A DNA stretch of 64,000 bases, taken from Ideonella sp. MAG2. GTDB taxonomy: Bacteria; Pseudomonadota; Gammaproteobacteria; Burkholderiales; Burkholderiaceae_C. The notes beneath the pieces are model-generated. The model did no database searches. It was not told the DNA's origin and saw only the letters and a list, made by a program, of their open reading frames with translations. Positions 52,824-61,887 of this stretch are shown here, in pieces (position 1 is the first letter of the stretch; each line of letters opens with the position of its first letter). Location: positions 222,069 to 286,068 of the forward strand of contig PTEU01000001.1 in assembly GCA_004359425.1 (NCBI GenBank), given 5' to 3'. Both the position numbers and the translations under genes were made by a program.

Positions 52824-53582
52824 ATGTGCCAGCTTCTCGGCATGAATGCCAACACACCCACCGATGTGATGTTCAGCTTCACCGGTTTGGCCACGCGCGC
52901 AGACGAACACAAAGACGGCTTTGGCATCGGCTTTTTTGAAGACAAGGGCGTGCGGCTGTTTGTGGACCATCACAGCGCACGCCAGTCGCCCGTGGCCGAG
53001 TTGGTCAAGACCTACCCCATCCGTAGCAAGCAGGTCATTGCCCACATTCGCAAAGCCACCCAAGGTGTGGTGGCGCTGGAGAATACTCACCCCTTCCAGC
53101 GCGAGCTGTGGGGCCGCTACTGGGTGTTTGCCCACAATGGTGATTTGAAGAACTTTGAGCCCCGGCTGCACGGTGCCTTCAAGCCCGTGGGGTGCACCGA
53201 CAGCGAGCGCGCCTTTTGCTGGTTGATGCAAGAGCTGGCCAAATCCCACGCCAGCGTGCCCGACGTGGCCGAGCTGACCCAGACCCTGGCCGAGCTGATG
53301 CCGCAACTGCACCGCCACGGCACCTTCAACATGCTGCTCTCCAACGGCCAAGCGCTGTGGGCTCATGGCTCCACCAAGCTGCACTGGCTGGTGCGCCAGC
53401 ATCCGTTTCGCTGTGCTGCCCTGCGTGACGAAGACATGCAAGTGGACTTTGCCAACCTCACCACCCCTCAAGACCGCGTGGCCGTGATCGCCACCGAACC
53501 GCTGACCTGCGATGAAGAGTGGCAGGCCTTCGCGCCCGGCGAGCTGAGGGTGTTTGTGGACGGCGCGCCGCTTGAGCCTTGA
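52824..53582 (+). CDS. Class II glutamine amidotransferase (YafJ-like)
   Basis: A 252-residue protein. ATG 52824 is chosen because it makes cysteine residue 2 (MCQLLGMNAN), the N-terminal nucleophile of Ntn-type amidotransferases after Met removal. Other family blocks are HKDGFGIGFFEDKG, IAHIRKATQGVVALENTHPF and FAHNGDLKNF with the oxyanion-hole Asn/Gly. There is no fused synthetase domain, as in E. coli YafJ. It is probably a cytosolic glutamine hydrolase of unknown acceptor. A TACAAT -10-like box is at 52770-52775. Confidence 0.92.
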   Translation: MCQLLGMNANTPTDVMFSFTGLATRADEHKDGFGIGFFEDKGVRLFVDHHSARQSPVAELVKTYPIRSKQVIAHIRKATQGVVALENTHPFQRELWGRYWVFAHNGDLKNFEPRLHGAFKPVGCTDSERAFCWLMQELAKSHASVPDVAELTQTLAELMPQLHRHGTFNMLLSNGQALWAHGSTKLHWLVRQHPFRCAALRDEDMQVDFANLTTPQDRVAVIATEPLTCDEEWQAFAPGELRVFVDGAPLEP

Positions 53583-53712
53583 GCCCCGCATTGCGCCTTC
53601 GGCCCCGGCCACCCCTCGCATTCATGCACGCCAACGGCCATTCATGACGGCGGGTCTGCTGTTCGCCCGCTGACGGGCATGGGTGGGCCTGCCCTTGCCT
53701 ACACTGCGCCCC

Positions 53713-54906
53713 ATGTCCACCTCCCTCAACGCCCTGCAACGCGCCTACTTTCGGTGGGCCGAGCCTTACTACCTGCGGCTGCCGCTAGAGCTGCAGGCCG
53801 AGGCGCGCCGCATGGACGAGTTTCTCTACACCACCCGAGGCGGGCTGGCGCTGTGGCTGGGTTGGTTGTCTGCCGTGGCCGGGTCTACAGCAGGCCTGGT
53901 CTTTGGCGTGGGCATGCCCTGGGGCCTGGCGCTGGTGTGCAGCGTGGGCGTGTGGCTGGGCATTTTGATTGCGCTGGGCAGTGCATGGCTGGTGCCCGAC
54001 AAGTTCACCGGCACCCGCCTGTGGCGCGGCGGCGTGTTCGCGGTGCTCATGGCCTTTGCCGGGGCCTTCACGGGTTTCTTGGTGGGGCGGCTCACGCGCA
54101 AGGGCAACCTGGCCCTGGCCTTTGAAGACCTGGGCGACAAGCTCACCGTCGCGGCCAAACAGGCCACACCCATTTTGTTGATCGGCGTGATGGCCCTGTT
54201 TGCCCTGCTGTGGGGCGTGGCGCAGATCCGCCGCGCGCAGGCCCAGCAGCAGTTGGAGCAAGCGCGGGTGGTGCAGGCCCAAGACACACTGGCCCGCCAA
54301 ATGGCCGAAGCTCGCTTGAAGCTGCTGCAAGCGCAGATCCAGCCGCACTTCATCTTCAATACCTTGGCCGCTCTGCAGCATTGGGTAGACACGTCTGATG
54401 CACGGGCCGCGCCTTTGCTGCGGTCGCTCACCGGCTTTTTGCGAGGCTCCACCGAGCTGATGGCCCGCGACGAAGTGGCCTTGGCTGAAGAGCTGGGCTT
54501 GGTGCGCCATTACCTGGCCATCATGCAAGCCCGCTTGGGTGATCGCCTACAGGTTGAAATGAGCAGAAGCCCGGAGGCCGACGAGTGGCACCTGCCCCCA
54601 GGCCTGCTGCTGACCCTGGTGGAAAACGCGCTGGAGCATGGCGTGGGCCCAGCCTTGCAAGCCGTGCAGGTGCGGGTGGCTGCCGCCGTGCAGGACGGCC
54701 ACTTGACGGTGACCGTGCAAGACACCGGCCCAGGCCTGAGCCCCGGCTGGCAAGAAGGCGTGGGCCTGGCCAACGCGCGCGAGCGCCTGCAGCACCGTTT
54801 CGGCGGCCAGGCCAGCTTGCGGGTGGAGGCGGCTGCGCCGGGCGTGCGCGCCACTTTGACTGTGGTTGCTGCGCGCTCGACCCAGGAGGTGGCCCATGTC
54901 GGCTGA
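53713..54906 (+). CDS. LytS-type membrane sensor histidine kinase (first of two)
   Basis: A 397-residue kinase from ATG 53713. Four hydrophobic segments (for example LALWLGWLSAVAGSTAGLVF and LLIGVMALFALLWGV) are followed by a coiled coil, then the His_kinase domain with the phospho-acceptor in LQAQIQPHFIFNTLAALQHW. An ATPase domain carries LLLTLVENALEHGVGPA (N box) and VQDTGPGLSPG (G1). The second kinase starts inside its last codons (11-bp overlap). With the LytTR regulator it forms a three-gene operon. Confidence 0.93.
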   Translation: MSTSLNALQRAYFRWAEPYYLRLPLELQAEARRMDEFLYTTRGGLALWLGWLSAVAGSTAGLVFGVGMPWGLALVCSVGVWLGILIALGSAWLVPDKFTGTRLWRGGVFAVLMAFAGAFTGFLVGRLTRKGNLALAFEDLGDKLTVAAKQATPILLIGVMALFALLWGVAQIRRAQAQQQLEQARVVQAQDTLARQMAEARLKLLQAQIQPHFIFNTLAALQHWVDTSDARAAPLLRSLTGFLRGSTELMARDEVALAEELGLVRHYLAIMQARLGDRLQVEMSRSPEADEWHLPPGLLLTLVENALEHGVGPALQAVQVRVAAAVQDGHLTVTVQDTGPGLSPGWQEGVGLANARERLQHRFGGQASLRVEAAAPGVRATLTVVAARSTQEVAHVG

Positions 54907-55996
54907 GCGCATTGATTGGAGCCAGATTTGGTATCCCGGCCCGACTCGCCGCTTCACGCCAGAAGAGATGGCGAGAGCGGGGCAGGATAGGCCGTCGAAG
55001 ACGCTGATGGTGACTCTGGGGTTCAATGTTGCAGCCTTGATTCCTGCAATTTGGGTTGTCTCCAGCGAAGCACATCGTCTGGAGATCATCTGGATCTTGT
55101 TCAGTTATCTGGTGAGCATGGTCCCCTTGGCTGTTTGGTGTTGGAGGCAGCCGGTTCGGCTCAGGCTGTTGGGGGCTACGGTCGTCCTGGCTTTGATTCA
55201 AGTGGCTCATATCGTCATGATCCGAGGAGCGGGCTATGCATTGGATGTGCGTCACATACTGGCCGCAGTGTCTGGCCTGAGCTTTATGGCGTCGGTGGCT
55301 GGGCTTTGGGCATGGATGGCGCACCGCTCCAACCACATCGCCGCCCGCCTGCGCGAGCTCGACGAGCGCGACCAAGCCATCAGCATGGCCTTGCAGTTGG
55401 CCACGGCCCAGGTCCAGCCCCACTTCCTCTTCAACTCCCTGGCTTCGCTGCAGCATTGGGTCAGCACCGGCGACGCCCGAGCCGCCGCCTTGCTGACCGC
55501 GCTCACCGCCTACCTGCGAGCCACGCTGCCGCTGTTCGAGCGCCGCAGCCTGAGCCTGGCCCAAGAGCTGGAAGCTGTGCGCCACTACCTGGCCGTGCTA
55601 CAACTGCGCTTTGGCGAGCGCCTGCGCAGCGAAGTGCACGCCGCCCCCGAGACCCTGCAGGCCAGCCTGCCGCCCGGCGTGTTGCTGACCCTGGTGGAAA
55701 ACGCCGTGGAGCACGGCCTGGCCCCCAAGCTGCAAGGTGGCGAGGTGCGCGTGCAGGCCCAGGTGACAGCCGACGGCCGCATCAGCGTGACCGTGTGCGA
55801 CGACGGCGTGGGCCTGCCCACCCCCGACCCTGGCCCGGCTGACCCGACCAGCACACGCGGTGTGGGCCTGCGCAACACCCGCACCCGCCTGCAGCAACTG
55901 CATGGTGCAGCGGCCGAGCTAAGTTTGCATAACCAAGCCAGTGGCGGCGCTTGCGCCCAACTGCTGCTGCCCCCGGGGTCATCCGCCCCACTTTGA
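54896..55996 (+). CDS. LytS-type membrane sensor histidine kinase (second of two)
   Basis: A 366-residue paralogue of the preceding kinase. Four hydrophobic segments (LMVTLGFNVAALIPAIWVV and others) are followed by AQVQPHFLFNSLASLQHW with the acceptor His, then the N box LLTLVENAVEHGLAP and the G1 box VCDDGVGLPTPD. The N-terminal membrane part differs from that of the first kinase and has lower GC, while the catalytic halves are alike, so the two may detect different inputs. It overlaps the first kinase by 11 bp and is followed 28 bp later by the regulator. Confidence 0.93.
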   Translation: MSAERIDWSQIWYPGPTRRFTPEEMARAGQDRPSKTLMVTLGFNVAALIPAIWVVSSEAHRLEIIWILFSYLVSMVPLAVWCWRQPVRLRLLGATVVLALIQVAHIVMIRGAGYALDVRHILAAVSGLSFMASVAGLWAWMAHRSNHIAARLRELDERDQAISMALQLATAQVQPHFLFNSLASLQHWVSTGDARAAALLTALTAYLRATLPLFERRSLSLAQELEAVRHYLAVLQLRFGERLRSEVHAAPETLQASLPPGVLLTLVENAVEHGLAPKLQGGEVRVQAQVTADGRISVTVCDDGVGLPTPDPGPADPTSTRGVGLRNTRTRLQQLHGAAAELSLHNQASGGACAQLLLPPGSSAPL

Positions 55997-56024
55997 TGTC
56001 TTCCTGATGCCCACAAGGCCTGCC

Positions 56025-56804
56025 ATGAGCCACACCCTGACCGCCCTGATCGCTGATGATGAAGAAGCCCCCCGCGCCCAGCTCAAAGCCGCGCTGCAAC
56101 AGGCCTGGCCTGAGCTGCAGATCGTGGCTGAAGCCGCCAACGGCGTCGACGCCTGGGACGCCTATCTAGAGCATGAGCCGGACGTCTGCTTCTTGGACAT
56201 CCGCATGCCCGGCCTCTCCGGCATTGACGTGGCCAAACGCATCGGCGCCCAGACGCCGGTGGTGTTTGTCACCGCCTTCGGCGACCATGCCGTGACGGCT
56301 TTTGAAGCCGGCGCGGTGGACTACGTGATGAAGCCCGTCGAGCGGCCGCGCTTGGAGCAAACGGTGGAGCGCTTGCGAGCGCGGTTGCAATCCAGTGCCA
56401 CCTCCACGCTGCCCGACCTACAGGCTTTGTTGAGCCAGTTGGGGGGCAGCTTGCGCAAACCCGCTCCGCTGAGCGTGATCCAAGCGGCGGTGGGCAAGGA
56501 GGTCAAGCTGCTGCGCGTGGAGCATGTGGTCTATTTCGAGGCCGACTCCCGCTACACCCGCGTGGTCGTCGACGACCCCGTCACCGGCCCCGGCGAGGCG
56601 CTGATCCGCACCCCGCTCAAAGAGCTGCTGGCCCAGCTCGACCCGGACCAGTTCTGGCAAGTACACCGCTCGGTCATCGTCAACCACCACCACATCGCCA
56701 GCGCCGTGCGCGTGGACGAAGGCACCATGGTCCTGACCCTGCGCGGCCGCCCCGACCGCCTGCCGGTGTCGCGGCATTTTCAAGGGATGTTCAAGGGGCA
56801 GTGA
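56025..56804 (+). CDS. LytTR-family response regulator
   Basis: A 259-residue regulator. The receiver domain (1-120) has ALIADDEEAPRAQL, the phospho-Asp in VCFLDIRMPGLSG and Lys in DYVMKPVERP. A linker leads to a LytTR DNA-binding domain: VKLLRVEHVVYFEADSRYTR, QFWQVHRSVIVNHHHI and RLPVSRHFQGMFKG. It is the only regulator next to two LytS kinases. ATG 56025 is used; 56007 is also possible. Confidence 0.95.
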   Translation: MSHTLTALIADDEEAPRAQLKAALQQAWPELQIVAEAANGVDAWDAYLEHEPDVCFLDIRMPGLSGIDVAKRIGAQTPVVFVTAFGDHAVTAFEAGAVDYVMKPVERPRLEQTVERLRARLQSSATSTLPDLQALLSQLGGSLRKPAPLSVIQAAVGKEVKLLRVEHVVYFEADSRYTRVVVDDPVTGPGEALIRTPLKELLAQLDPDQFWQVHRSVIVNHHHIASAVRVDEGTMVLTLRGRPDRLPVSRHFQGMFKGQ

Positions 56805-56813
56805 GCCCCGAAC

Positions 56814-57323
56814 TCATGATGAAAGCTCACTCCGTAACGTAAAGCCCATAGGGATTTGTGGGGGGCCTGGCTCATACATGTCAACATAGATGAGACGGTC
56901 TTGATCTGTCCCATCTACCCGTATCCGATATACGTCCAGCAGACCGATGCCCATGGGTGTATGCACGCTTGGGAACTCGCAGCACGCGCCTTGTCGCTCA
57001 TACTCCAGCGGCTGGCCTTGAGGTCCACGAAGTGCATTGAGAAACAGGATGTGCAGACCTGCTCGAGATCTAGGACCTACCTTGATGGGCTTCTCTTTCG
57101 AAAAGCCATAGCCGGGATCCTGGGAGATCAGGAGTGGCATTCTGAGGTAGGGTGCCTGAGAGTCAGAGCGTCCATTCGGAACACCTTTTCCTGCCTTCGT
57201 TGATCTGGCCAGTATCTCGGGGGCGGTCGGCGGCGCGGTACTGGGCGCTGGAGGAGCTTGGCAGGCCGTGAGAAGCACCGATAGGGTGAGGACGCAGCAG
57301 AGACGATGGGAGGAGCGGAGCAT
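56814..57323 (-). CDS. Lipoprotein of unknown function
   Basis: A 169-residue protein. The signal ends in a lipobox LSVLLTAC (Cys 21). The mature part has YGFSKEKPIKVGP, ILFLNALRGPQGQPLEYERQGACC and GIGLLDVYRIRVDG. I recall this pattern from a large family of Proteobacterial lipoproteins often mislabelled as an aldolase, so no enzyme function should be inferred. It converges on the LytTR gene with a 9-bp gap. GC is lower than in its neighbours. Confidence 0.8.
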   Translation of the reverse strand: MLRSSHRLCCVLTLSVLLTACQAPPAPSTAPPTAPEILARSTKAGKGVPNGRSDSQAPYLRMPLLISQDPGYGFSKEKPIKVGPRSRAGLHILFLNALRGPQGQPLEYERQGACCEFPSVHTPMGIGLLDVYRIRVDGTDQDRLIYVDMYEPGPPQIPMGFTLRSELSS

Positions 57324-57447
57324 GGAATTGTGTTTGAGAGGGTGAGCGGATCCCCCCCATCTTAGATGCCTGCTGGGTTGAACCTTTAGGCTCTTGCGTG
57401 TCGCGCTACCTCTAAACTGTGTTCATCCACACTGACTGCCTGATGTG

Positions 57448-58931
57448 ATGCCAACTTCACTACCCACCCCTCACTTCGACCGCTTCTACCGCCACCCTGA
57501 ACTCACCGCCCTGCTGCAAGCCTATGCCGATGCGCGGCCGGACTTGGTGCAGTTGCAGGAGTTGGGCAAGAGCCATGAAGGGCGGCCGATTTGGGTGGTG
57601 GTGCTGACCAACACCGCCACCGGCACGGATGATGACAAGCCGGCGATCTGGGTGGATGGCAACATCCATGCGGCCGAGCTGACGGCCTCCACCGCCTGCT
57701 TGTATTGGCTGCATCAACTGGTGCAGGGCTATGGCAGCGATGCAGCCATCACTGAGTTGCTGAACACGCGGGCGGTGTACCTGGTGCCGCGCCTCAACCC
57801 CGACGGGGCTGAGCTGGCCCTGGCGGATACGAGGGCACGGTGCAGCAGTTTGACGGGGTGACGCTCAAGGCCAACCGCGATGTCGAAGGGCTGGACTTGA
57901 ACCGCAACTTCCCCTCCATGTGGCGGCAGGAGTTTGAGCAGGTGGGCGCAGGCCCTTACCCCACCAGCGAGCCCGAGGTGCGGGCCATGGTGGACTTCAT
58001 CGTCAAGCACCCGAACATCGGCGCGGCGGTGAGCTTTCACACCCACTCGGGTGTGATCTTGCGGCCCATGGGCACGCAAAGCGACACCGACATGACGCCG
58101 GAAGACCTGTGGCTGATCAAGCGCCTCTCCGACATCGGCACCGAGCTGACGGGCTATCCCAGCATCAGCATTTTTCATGACTTCAAGTACCACCCCAAAG
58201 AGGTCATCACCGGCACGCAAGATTGGATTTACGAGCACCTGGGTGCCTTGTTCTGGACGGTGGAGATTTGGGCGCCCAACAAAGAAGCGGGCATCAAAGA
58301 CTACGACTGGATCCACTGGTACCGCGACCACCCGCCCGAAGATGACCTCAAGCTCTTGAAATGGAGCGACGAGCAATGCGCAGGCCTGGCCCATGTGGAC
58401 TGGTACCCGTTTGAACACCCGCAGTTGGGCCCCGTGGAGCTGGGCGGCTGGGACCGCCTGAACTTTTGGCGCAACCCGCCGCCGCACCTGCGCGAGCGCG
58501 AGGCCGCCCGCTTCCCCAAATGGCTGACCCAGATCGGCCTGACCTTGCCCAAGCTGGAGCTGCTGCACGCCACGGCTGAACCCTTGGGCGACGAGCGCTG
58601 GCGCGTGCGCCTGGCCGTGGCCAATGCGGGCTACCTGCCCAGCCACATCACCAAGCGCGCGGTGGAGCGCAAGACCTCACGGCCCTGCGTGTTTGAGCTG
58701 GACCTGCCCGAGACTGCCATGCTGGAGATGGGCGCACGCCGCATTGAAGGCCCGCACCTGGACGGCCACGCTGCCAAGCAATCGCTGCAGGCCTTTTTGC
58801 CCAGCAAAGAGCTGACGGCCGACCGCGCTCAGGCCGAGTGGATCGTCAAGGCCCCGGCAGGCACGGTGCTGCAGCTCAGCGCCCACGCTGGGCGAGCGGG
58901 GCGGGTGCGGGCGAGTGTGAGGTTGGGCTGA
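57448..58931 (+). pseudogene. M14-family zinc carboxypeptidase with internal deletion and frameshift
   Basis: Two frames encode one peptidase. The first (57448 to ~57833) has GKSHEGRPIWVVVL, the zinc ligands in GNIHAAELTAS and LVPRLNPDGAELALADT. The second resumes at EGTVQQFDGVTLKANRDVEG (from about 57834) with LDLNRNFP, the third ligand in SFHTHSGVILRPM and the catalytic Glu in WTVEIWAP. Between ADT and EGT the family normally has roughly 60 residues, so about 180 bp plus a frame change are missing at the joint. All catalytic residues survive, but no single frame carries them. The 300 C-terminal residues are otherwise normal. Confidence 0.85.
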
Positions 58932-59029
58932 CCACCGGCGATATCGGTGCCGTTCGCCCTGAGCTTGTCGAAGGGCTTTGGCAGACTTGGCTCGAAGGGG
59001 CTTGTTGATGGCGGGTGGGGCCGTGGCCG

Positions 59030-59980
59030 TCAGCCTGCCAGCAACGCAAAGGCAGCTCGTGCCGCCACACGCCCTTCGTCGGTGGGCACCACCCACAGCT
59101 CCACCGCGCTGTCGGCGGCATGAAGTGCTTGCACGCTGTCGCCCGTGGCCGCCAGGTTGGCGGCGGCATCCAGCCGCACGCCCAGAAACGCCAGGGCGCT
59201 GGCCACGTCGGCGCGCAGTGCCGCGTCGTGCTCGCCAATGCCACCGGTGAAGGCGATCAGCTCGACCCCGCCCAGCAAGGCCGCCAAGCCGCCCATTTCG
59301 CGCACGATGCGGCGGGTGAACAGGGCGATGGCTTCACGTGCTGCGGGGGCGGTGCTGGCGCGCAGGGTGCGCATGTCGGCGCTCAGGCCTGACACGCCTT
59401 TGAGGCCGCTGTTTTTGTAGAGCAGTTCTTCCACCTCGGCTTGGCTCCAGCCTTGGCGCCAGAGGTGTAGAAGCACGCCAGGGTCCAGGCTGCCGCTGCG
59501 GCTGCCCATCATCAGGCCGTCCAGCGCCGAGAAGCCCATGGTGGTGGCGACAGAGCGGCCGCCTTGGGTGGCGCACAAACTGGCGCCGTTGCCCAGGTGA
59601 GCCAAGATGGCGCGGCCACCAGCGCAAGGGCTGTGTGCGGCCAGCACCTCGCTCACATACTGGTAAGACAGGCCATGAAAGCCGTAGCGGCGCAGGCCTT
59701 GCTCGGCCAGAGCGGCGGGCAGGGGCAGGCGTTGCTCAAGGGGCGGCAGGCTGGCATGGAAGGCGGTGTCAAAGCAGCCCACTTGTGGCACGTCCGGCAG
59801 GGCTTGGGCAAAGGCGGCCACACCGGCCAGGTTGTGCGGCTGGTGCAGCGGGGCCAGGGGGTTGAGCGCGGCCAGAGCCTCCAGCGTCGGCGCATCCAGT
59901 AGGCAAGGGGCCATACAGACGCTGCCACCGTGCACGATGCGGTGGGCCACGGCCTGCAGCGGCACCTGGGTGGCGCTCAC
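59030..59980 (-). pseudogene. ackA: Acetate kinase, N-terminally truncated
   Basis: 316 residues covering AHRIVHGG onwards: ALNPLAPLHQPHNLAGV, CFDTAFHASLPP, RRYGFHGLSYQYV, ILAHLGNGASLCA, MGSRSGSLDPG and IAFTGGIGEHDAALR. Full acetate kinases are about 395-400 residues; the missing ~75 include the start NAGSSSLK motif. The frame opens at a GTG that overlaps the pta stop (GTGA). It converts acetyl phosphate and ADP to acetate and ATP in intact form. It is third in the crp/fnr-pta-ackA row. Confidence 0.9.
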
Positions 59981-60852
59981 AGCACCACGCCGCAGCTGGC
60001 GGCACCAGCCAGGTAGTCGAGCTGTTTGGCCAGCATATTGCCGGCCTCCAAGTCGGGCACCAAGAGGATGTCGGCGTCACCGGCCACGGCCGATTGGATG
60101 CCCTTGATGCGGGCGGCCTCGGCCGAGATGGCGTTGTCAAAGGCCAGTGGGCCGTCCAACAGAGCGCCGACGATCTGGCCTCGGTCGGCCATCTTGCACA
60201 GGGCGGCGGCGTCCAGAGTGGAGGGGATGCGCGGCGTCACCGTCTCCACGGCAGAGAGGATGGCCACCTTGGGGCAGGCCACACCCAGAGCATGGGCCAA
60301 GTCGATGGCGTTGCGCAGGATGTCGGCCTTGATGAGCAGGTCGGGCGCGATGTTGATGGCGGCATCCGTCACCAGCAAAGGCTTGGGGTAGGCGGGGACA
60401 TCGAGCCTGAAGATGTGTGACATGCGGCGCTCGGTGCGCAGGCCGGGCTCGGCCAGCACGGCCTGCATCAGCTCGTCGGTGTGCAGGCTGCCTTTCATTA
60501 GCGCATCGGCTTGGCCTTGGGCGGCCAGGCTCGCGGCCAGGGCGGCAGCGGCGTGGCTGTGCGGCGCGGCGATCAGGCTGATGCCGTCCAGCTTGCGGCC
60601 CAAGGTGTCGGCCAGCTTGCGGATGCGGGCTTCGGGGCCAATCAGCAGCGGGATGATCAGCCCGGCGTCGGCCGCATCCAGCGCGCCACTCAGCGAGGCC
60701 TCGTCACAGGGGTGGGCCACCGCGCAGGGCACGGGTGGGCGGCCTCGCAGTTCGGCCACCCAGGCGGACATGCGCGCCTCAGCGGCGGCGGCATCGGCGC
60801 TGTGGCCTGCGGGCAGGGCATGGTCTGCCGGGCGGCTCAAAGAAGCATTCAT
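59977..60852 (-). pseudogene. pta: Phosphate acetyltransferase, C-terminally truncated
   Basis: A 291-residue protein from ATG 60852. It shows the PTA_PTB fold: IIPLLIGPEARIRKLADTLG, LMKGSLHTDELMQAVL, RRMSHIFRLDVPAYPKPLLVTDAAINI and LLVPDLEAGNMLAKQLDYLAGA. It stops at ASCGVVL, about 25-30 residues before the usual end (a further helix and arginine-containing loop), exactly where the acetate kinase fragment begins. It makes acetyl phosphate from acetyl-CoA. Its gene starts 13 bp after the Crp/Fnr gene. Confidence 0.85.
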
Positions 60853-60865
60853 GATCGCAATCGGT

Positions 60866-61603
60866 TCAGAGTTTGCTGGCCTCGTCGCGCAGGGCTGCGG
60901 CCAAGGCGGTGTGGTCAATGCGCGCGTGGCGCGGCGTGGTGGGCACCAGCAGCCCATCGCGCTTGAAGCTGCTGACCAAGCGGCTGGCGGTTTCAATCGT
61001 CATGTCCAGCATGGCACTCATTTCTTGCCGGCCGGGCAGCCAAATCTCAGGGCCGTCTGCATATTCGGTGAGCTTGAGCAGCAGGCGCAGCATGCGGTAG
61101 CGCGCGGGGCCGGCGCATAGCTCGGTCAGCCATTCGTCGGCGTCGTCCAGGGCGCGCTGCCAGCGCTTCATCATGTCGCGCATCAGCTCGGGCTGTTCGC
61201 GCGTGAGTTCGTCCACCAGCGTGCGCGGCAGGCGGCAGACCTCCACCGGCGTGCAGGCCACGGCGTCGGCCGCATAGCTTTGGCCCAGCATGGCTTCCAT
61301 GCCCAGCAGGTCCGAGCGGCCCGCCAGGCGCAAGATGCGGCGCTCGCCGCGCTCGTTATTGCGCTCTAAGCGCACCACGCCCGAGCGCACCGTGAAGGCG
61401 GCATGGCCGCTGCCTTGGGCTTCATACAGGCTTTGGCCCGGTTCCAGCTTCAGGCTGGCAATGTGAACGTGGATGTGGTCCAGCTCGGCATGGTCCAACA
61501 CGCCAAAGAGGGCGAACTTTCTAACGCCGCACTCGGCGCAGACCCGCGCCTGGGGGTTGAACAGCGACTCGTGTGGGGTCGGCGGGATGATGGGGGCGGG
61601 CAT
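60866..61603 (-). CDS. Crp/Fnr-family transcriptional regulator
   Basis: A 245-residue regulator from ATG 61603. The N-terminal cyclic-nucleotide-binding fold includes LYEAQGSGHAAFTVRSGVVRL, and the HTH is LPGRQEMSAMLDMTIETASRLVSSF with the E-SR pattern of Fnr proteins. Two N-terminal cysteines (VCAECGVRK, Cys 22 and 25) recall the Fnr iron-sulfur ligands, but the third one expected six residues later is replaced. The proximity to pta-ackA suggests control of overflow or low-oxygen acetate metabolism. Confidence 0.9.
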   Translation of the reverse strand: MPAPIIPPTPHESLFNPQARVCAECGVRKFALFGVLDHAELDHIHVHIASLKLEPGQSLYEAQGSGHAAFTVRSGVVRLERNNERGERRILRLAGRSDLLGMEAMLGQSYAADAVACTPVEVCRLPRTLVDELTREQPELMRDMMKRWQRALDDADEWLTELCAGPARYRMLRLLLKLTEYADGPEIWLPGRQEMSAMLDMTIETASRLVSSFKRDGLLVPTTPRHARIDHTALAAALRDEASKL

Positions 61604-61666
61604 GTGCTCAGTATGCCGTCTACGAGGGGCTTGCTTTCAGCGCACGAGGGATGACCCTGGCGTGAA

Positions 61667-61690
61667 AAAGCCGCCCACTGGGGCGGCTTT
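61667..61690 (-). terminator. Terminator after the 54-aa gene
   Basis: On the minus strand, AAAGCCGCCC / GGGCGGCTTT with a 4-base loop, ending in five Ts. It lies 32 bp past the stop of the small gene and before the Crp/Fnr gene. Confidence 0.85.
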
Positions 61691-61722
61691 CAGGAATGAG
61701 GTGCAGGAAGCGCGAGGCAGGG

Positions 61723-61887
61723 TCAGCGCTTTTGGTCAGCCTTGAGCACACGCGCCATGCAGCGGCGGTCGTTGTGGATCGCCATGCTCCAGAAGGGCTC
61801 GAACTTTTGGCCCTTGTCGTCCCGAGCGGCGGGGGCCACGGGGTGCAGGCGTTGAGCAGGAAACTGAGGATGAGCAGACTTTTGCAT
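61723..61887 (-). CDS. Small 54-residue protein
   Basis: ATG 61887 to TGA 61723 encodes a 54-residue basic, soluble protein: MQKSAHPQFPAQRLHPVAPA, then a charged centre with DDKGQKFEPFWSMAIHNDRR and CMARVLKADQKR. It has no signal or membrane segment. Support for a real gene comes from its isolation in a 600-bp gap, the strong terminator right after it, and a sequence rich in aromatic and charged residues unlike random GC-rich translation. Only a weak ribosome site is visible. Function unknown. Confidence 0.6.
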   Translation of the reverse strand: MQKSAHPQFPAQRLHPVAPAARDDKGQKFEPFWSMAIHNDRRCMARVLKADQKR

